Shown here piece by piece: positions 45,171 to 45,540 of a stretch of DNA of 45,540 nucleotides. Made by a program: the position numbers and the translations under genes. The DNA comes from CBDUXT01 sp965371245 (GTDB lineage Bacteria > Planctomycetota > Phycisphaerae > UBA1845): NCBI GenBank assembly GCA_965371245.1, contig CBDUXT010000045.1, positions 1 to 45,540 of the forward strand. The letters run 5' to 3'. The notes under the pieces are model-generated. The model did not search any database and was not told where the DNA came from. It saw only the letters and a program-made list of their open reading frames with translations. The number at the start of each line of letters is the position of its first letter. Within the stretch, counting starts at the first letter, position 1.

Positions 45171-45211
45171 TCCGTCCCCCACCCTTCGCCAAAAGCGAAG
45201 GATGGGGCACC
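45171..45211 (-). repeat. Family E REP-like hairpin, downstream inverted copy
   Basis: Reads TCCGTCCCCCACCCTTCGC, AAAA, GCGAAGGATGGGGCACC. It is in opposite orientation to the two upstream copies and starts four bases after the RAYT stop. Confidence 0.85.
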
Positions 45212-45332
45212 CATCTGATCGACCCGACGCAACGACGACAAATCGATTGGGAACGTTAAGGTCAACGGTCCCCTTGTCCGCGCGGGATTCAAGGGCGCGG
45301 CTCAGGACGAAGAATCGGACATCCCGGCGCGG

Positions 45333-45372
45333 GTGCCCCATCCTTCGCCGAAGGCGCAGGGTGGGGGACGGA
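45333..45372 (+). repeat. Family E REP-like hairpin, variant
   Basis: GGTGCCCCATCCTTCGC, loop CGAA, GGCGCAGGGTGGGGGACGG. One arm reads CGCAGGG instead of CGAAGGG, so the tip of the stem is altered. Confidence 0.7.
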
Positions 45373-45460
45373 TCGAACGGAACCGACAACGTCGATCGTC
45401 TGGGGTCGAACCCCAGTTCGCGTGGTGACCAGTCCGGAATCCGCACGCCTTTTCTCGCCG

Positions 45461-45501
45461 TCCGTCCCCCACCCTTCGTGAAAAACGAAGGATGGGGCAC
45501 C
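45461..45501 (-). repeat. Family E REP-like hairpin, last copy
   Basis: TCCGTCCCCCACCCTTCGTG, AAAA, ACGAAGGATGGGGCACC. Its stem variant (CGT/ACG) equals that of the copy at 44526-44566, in opposite orientation. Confidence 0.8.
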
Positions 45502-45540
45502 CATCTGATCGACCCGACGCAACGACGACAAATCGATTGG

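Larger units (their letters stand above)
45167..45540. other. Repeat-filled region downstream of the RAYT gene to the window end
   Basis: No gene. Family E copies at 45171-45211, 45333-45372 and 45461-45501, decayed family D arm near 45265-45307, and a piece of family B near 45423. The 81-base block 45171-45251 recurs at 45461-45540 with a one-base indel. Confidence 0.7.

Noticed and set aside
44663..45292. Minus-strand open frame with repeat-derived peptide
   Set aside because: It is antisense to the RAYT gene and its N-terminus is translated family E hairpin.
44445..45540. CRISPR array
   Set aside because: The repeats are hairpins in both orientations with irregular spacing and no uniform spacers. 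No cas gene is present.

Overview
This is a 45.5 kb, GC-rich, gene-dense stretch of bacterial chromosome. The gene content suggests a member of the Planctomycetota, or a close relative. The pointers are many secreted PQQ-like beta-propeller proteins that begin with W-P-x-F/W-R/G-G-P motifs, a DUF1579 lipoprotein, a very large LptC/OstA-type protein beside kdsC, and many GTG/TTG starts. This assignment is inference from gene content only. There is no 16S gene in the window.

Layout. (1) 0-9 kb: five PQQ-like beta-propeller genes, including three tandem paralogs on the minus strand (3491-7715), with a DinB-fold protein and a Kazal-type double-module lipoprotein between. (2) 9-17 kb, all minus strand: small membrane protein, 4HBT thioesterase, sodium:solute symporter with its DUF3311 partner, a flavin-dependent halogenase-like FAD enzyme, a chorismate-lyase-like (DUF98) protein, a HemN/HemW-like radical SAM protein and an iron-type alcohol dehydrogenase. 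The radical SAM and DUF98 genes overlap by ATGA and look like one translationally coupled unit. (3) 17-21 kb: two more PQQ-like propellers. (4) 21-26 kb: phenylacetate-CoA-ligase-like AMP ligase, PlsC-type acyltransferase, UGT-like glycosyltransferase, membrane protein. (5) 26-33 kb: ribF-nrnA operon, divergent GT4 glycosyltransferase plus FAD/Fe-S oxidoreductase, DUF1579 lipoprotein. (6) 33-38 kb, minus strand: pabA/trpG, hemW, ridA-like, scpA, trpS. The last three are overlapping genes. (7) 38-42.5 kb: kdsC and a giant LptC/OstA-like protein, an envelope lipopolysaccharide locus. (8) 42.5-45.5 kb: tRNA-Ser(GGA), a second DinB protein and a RAYT (REP-associated tyrosine transposase).

The most distinctive non-coding signal is a rich set of dispersed palindromic repeats. 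Family E (about 41 bp, REP-like) flanks the RAYT gene in inverted orientation and also occurs as two 106-bp paired units at 33.2 and 35.6 kb. Family D (hairpin built on GAGCCGCGACCGTAAGGGAG) recurs around ten times in intergenic gaps and once inside an open reading frame. Family A is a 167-bp MITE-like palindrome present twice, and one copy supplies the hemW stop codon. Smaller palindromes (families B, C, F, H) fill most other gaps. Together they look like a RAYT-driven REP/BIME system plus MITE-like elements.

The second notable item is the radical SAM / chorismate-lyase-like / halogenase-like gene row, which could make or modify a 4-hydroxybenzoate-type aromatic. All functional statements come from reading motifs. 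No database search was run.
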